A stretch of 7,716 nucleotides of DNA from an uncultured Klebsiella sp. (lineage in GTDB: Bacteria; Pseudomonadota; Gammaproteobacteria; Enterobacterales; Enterobacteriaceae). Below are positions 6,193 through 7,716 of the stretch, piece by piece. Position numbers and translations under genes: made by a program. The stretch is taken from assembly GCA_902490055.1 (NCBI GenBank), contig CABUCP010000142.1, positions 1 through 7,716 on the forward strand. Reading direction: 5' to 3'. The notes under the pieces are model-generated. The model was not told the origin of the DNA. It searched no databases and saw nothing but the letters and a program-made list of their open reading frames with translations. Each line of letters opens with the position of its first letter. Position 1 is the first letter of the stretch.

Positions 6193-7716
6193 ATAATTTG
6201 CCGGCTCATCATGGGCGGCAACCAGCTTATCCAGCGGCAGCGGGCGACTGAAGCAGTAACCTTGCAGATACTGGACGCCGCGATCGCGTAGCCATTCGGC
6301 TTGTTCCGGCGTTTCGACGCCTTCGGCTACGGTCTTCAGCTGTAGTCGGCGGCTAAGCGTTAATACTGCATCCAGTACCGGCGTGTTCACGGTCTCGGTT
6401 CCGATGGCTTGTACAAAACCGCGGTCGATTTTCAGATAATCAAAGTTATAGCGTTCAAGATAAATCAGCGCGCTATGGCCAGTGCCGAAGTCATCAATCG
6501 CGATTTCGAACCCCTGCTGGTGCAGCCAGTCAAATATGGCCATCGATTTGTTTTTATCGATCATCGAGCGCTCGGTAATTTCCAGCACCACGTCGAAGTA
6601 GTTTGCCGGCAGCGAGGCGGCAAAGCGTAGCATATCTTGCTGAAAACCGTCGGCATGTAGGTGGGCGGGGGAAATATTGAGGCCAAGCTTGGTACCTGCT
6701 GGCAAAATGCGCTGCAGGGTGGGGATATCGCGGGCAATCAACATCAGCAGATGATGGGTGAGGGGCACGATCATCTGCTGCGTTTCCGCCAGGTTGATAA
6801 ACACATCGGGCGGTATTTCGCCGACGACCGGGTGTCGCCAGCGCATCAGCACTTCAACGCCGCTAATCTGCAGCGTATCGGCCTTTACCACCGGCTGGTA
6901 GACCACGTAGAACTGGTTGTTTTTGATCCCCAGTTGGATCGATTTACGCGGATCGGATTTGATCGTCAGGATGTAATAGCTCAGTAAGCCGGCGAGCATA
7001 CCGCAGACCACGCCGAGCAAAAGGGCAAATTGCGTATTCTCGCCAAGCCAGCTGTTAGCGTAGAGATAGACGTTAAGCGGCAGCCCCGGAACCTGAATCT
7101 GGCGTATGGGATCGTGGCGTAAAGATTGCGGGTCGATAATCTTGCTGCTAAACGTGGAGATGGCGGTATGGCCAATCGCCAGCGCAATACCGCTAAAGTC
7201 ATTCTGCTGAGCGGAATAGAGGATGTAGGGCGTCAGGTTGGCATTGATCGACACAAAGATCCCGCTGTCTTTGTCGCCGGGGCGCTGGACCCACATGACC
7301 AGCGCGGCAGTATCCGGCATCATCGGCGTCCCCTGCAGGATGGTCATATCTACCGCTTTGCTGATATCCAGTTCGGGTATCAGCCGTTTAAACGGCGTCT
7401 CCATGGCCCCGGTGGCGGATGAACAGAATGCTTCGCCGTTTTTTACCAGCAGGAAGGCGCGCACGTTAGGGCTAAAGGCGGCGCTGGCGGCTAAGCCGGA
7501 ATCAATATGTTCACAGGGTTGGTCCAGCAGCGGCTGAAGGCCGGCGATAGTTTTATTTAAATCGCTAAAGTAGCTATTAAGATAGTGGCTGACGTTGTTG
7601 ATTATCTGATCAAAGCGTTCAGCACGGTTGTGGTAGATAACCATAAACTGGATGCTGCCGGCCAGCAGAGCGACAGCAACGCCAATGCAAATACTGGTAA
7701 GCCAGATTTTACGTCG
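6178..7716 (-). CDS. pdeN: CSS-motif membrane c-di-GMP phosphodiesterase PdeN (Rtn), N-terminus cut by window
   Basis: The enzyme hydrolyses c-di-GMP to pGpG. The frame stays open to the window edge, where it reads RRKIWLTSICIG and continues as a membrane helix, so the ATG at 7644 is internal and the true start lies outside; E. coli PdeN has about 518 residues. Counting from that internal Met, the first helix ends near residue 4. A periplasmic CSS sensor domain follows (about 5-200), with Cys44 and the Cys74-Ser-Ser motif. A second helix spans about 204-226, and a cytoplasmic EAL domain covers about 236-475. Catalytic and metal residues are present: Glu264 (EVL instead of EAL), Asn323, Glu355 in the EITER motif, Asp384-Asp385, Lys405, Glu441/Glu444 in AEGVE, and Gln461. 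In the related E. coli protein PdeC the two periplasmic cysteines form a redox-sensitive pair controlling activity. There is no GGDEF domain. It lies 57 bases upstream of yejA on the same strand. Confidence 0.95.
   Translation of the reverse strand, partial: RRKIWLTSICIGVAVALLAGSIQFMVIYHNRAERFDQIINNVSHYLNSYFSDLNKTIAGLQPLLDQPCEHIDSGLAASAAFSPNVRAFLLVKNGEAFCSSATGAMETPFKRLIPELDISKAVDMTILQGTPMMPDTAALVMWVQRPGDKDSGIFVSINANLTPYILYSAQQNDFSGIALAIGHTAISTFSSKIIDPQSLRHDPIRQIQVPGLPLNVYLYANSWLGENTQFALLLGVVCGMLAGLLSYYILTIKSDPRKSIQLGIKNNQFYVVYQPVVKADTLQISGVEVLMRWRHPVVGEIPPDVFINLAETQQMIVPLTHHLLMLIARDIPTLQRILPAGTKLGLNISPAHLHADGFQQDMLRFAASLPANYFDVVLEITERSMIDKNKSMAIFDWLHQQGFEIAIDDFGTGHSALIYLERYNFDYLKIDRGFVQAIGTETVNTPVLDAVLTLSRRLQLKTVAEGVETPEQAEWLRDRGVQYLQGYCFSRPLPLDKLVAAHDEPANYFTSR

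Noticed and set aside
6178..7644. pdeN starting at the ATG at 7644
   Set aside because: The frame continues without a stop to the window end and the extra residues complete a membrane helix expected at the PdeN N-terminus, so this Met is internal.

Overview
The window looks like a core chromosomal stretch of an enterobacterium. Gene content, order and protein lengths match the Escherichia coli pdeN(rtn)-yejA-yejB-yejE-yejF / yejG neighbourhood as I remember it. Coding GC is clearly above half and proteins differ from E. coli throughout, so a GC-richer relative (Klebsiella, Raoultella or Enterobacter type) is more likely than E. coli itself. That genus-level guess is inference.

Layout: positions 1-246 have no firmly identified gene, but hold a possible small cysteine-rich reading frame (3-221, open at the window edge), a short palindrome and a candidate yejG promoter. 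yejG runs on the + strand (247-591). It converges on the yej operon with only 3 bases between the two stop codons. From there to the end everything is on the minus strand. Read in transcription order from the right edge: pdeN (its first codons lie outside the window), yejA, yejB, yejE, yejF. The four yej genes are packed with 9-, -1- and 1-base junctions.

Function: YejA is the periplasmic solute-binding protein, YejB and YejE are the two inner-membrane permeases, and YejF carries both ATPase domains of an ABC importer for oligopeptides. This importer is known in enterobacteria for taking up microcin C, and in other proteobacteria for antimicrobial-peptide tolerance and cell-wall peptide recycling. 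PdeN is a membrane c-di-GMP phosphodiesterase with a periplasmic CSS-type sensor and an EAL domain whose catalytic residues are all present. YejG is a small protein of unknown function.

No mobile element, CRISPR array or RNA gene was seen. The most useful leads are the unannotated four-cysteine small frame before yejG, and a near-consensus promoter for yejA whose -10 box sits inside a perfect palindrome just after the pdeN stop codon. Neither amounts to a demonstrated new system.
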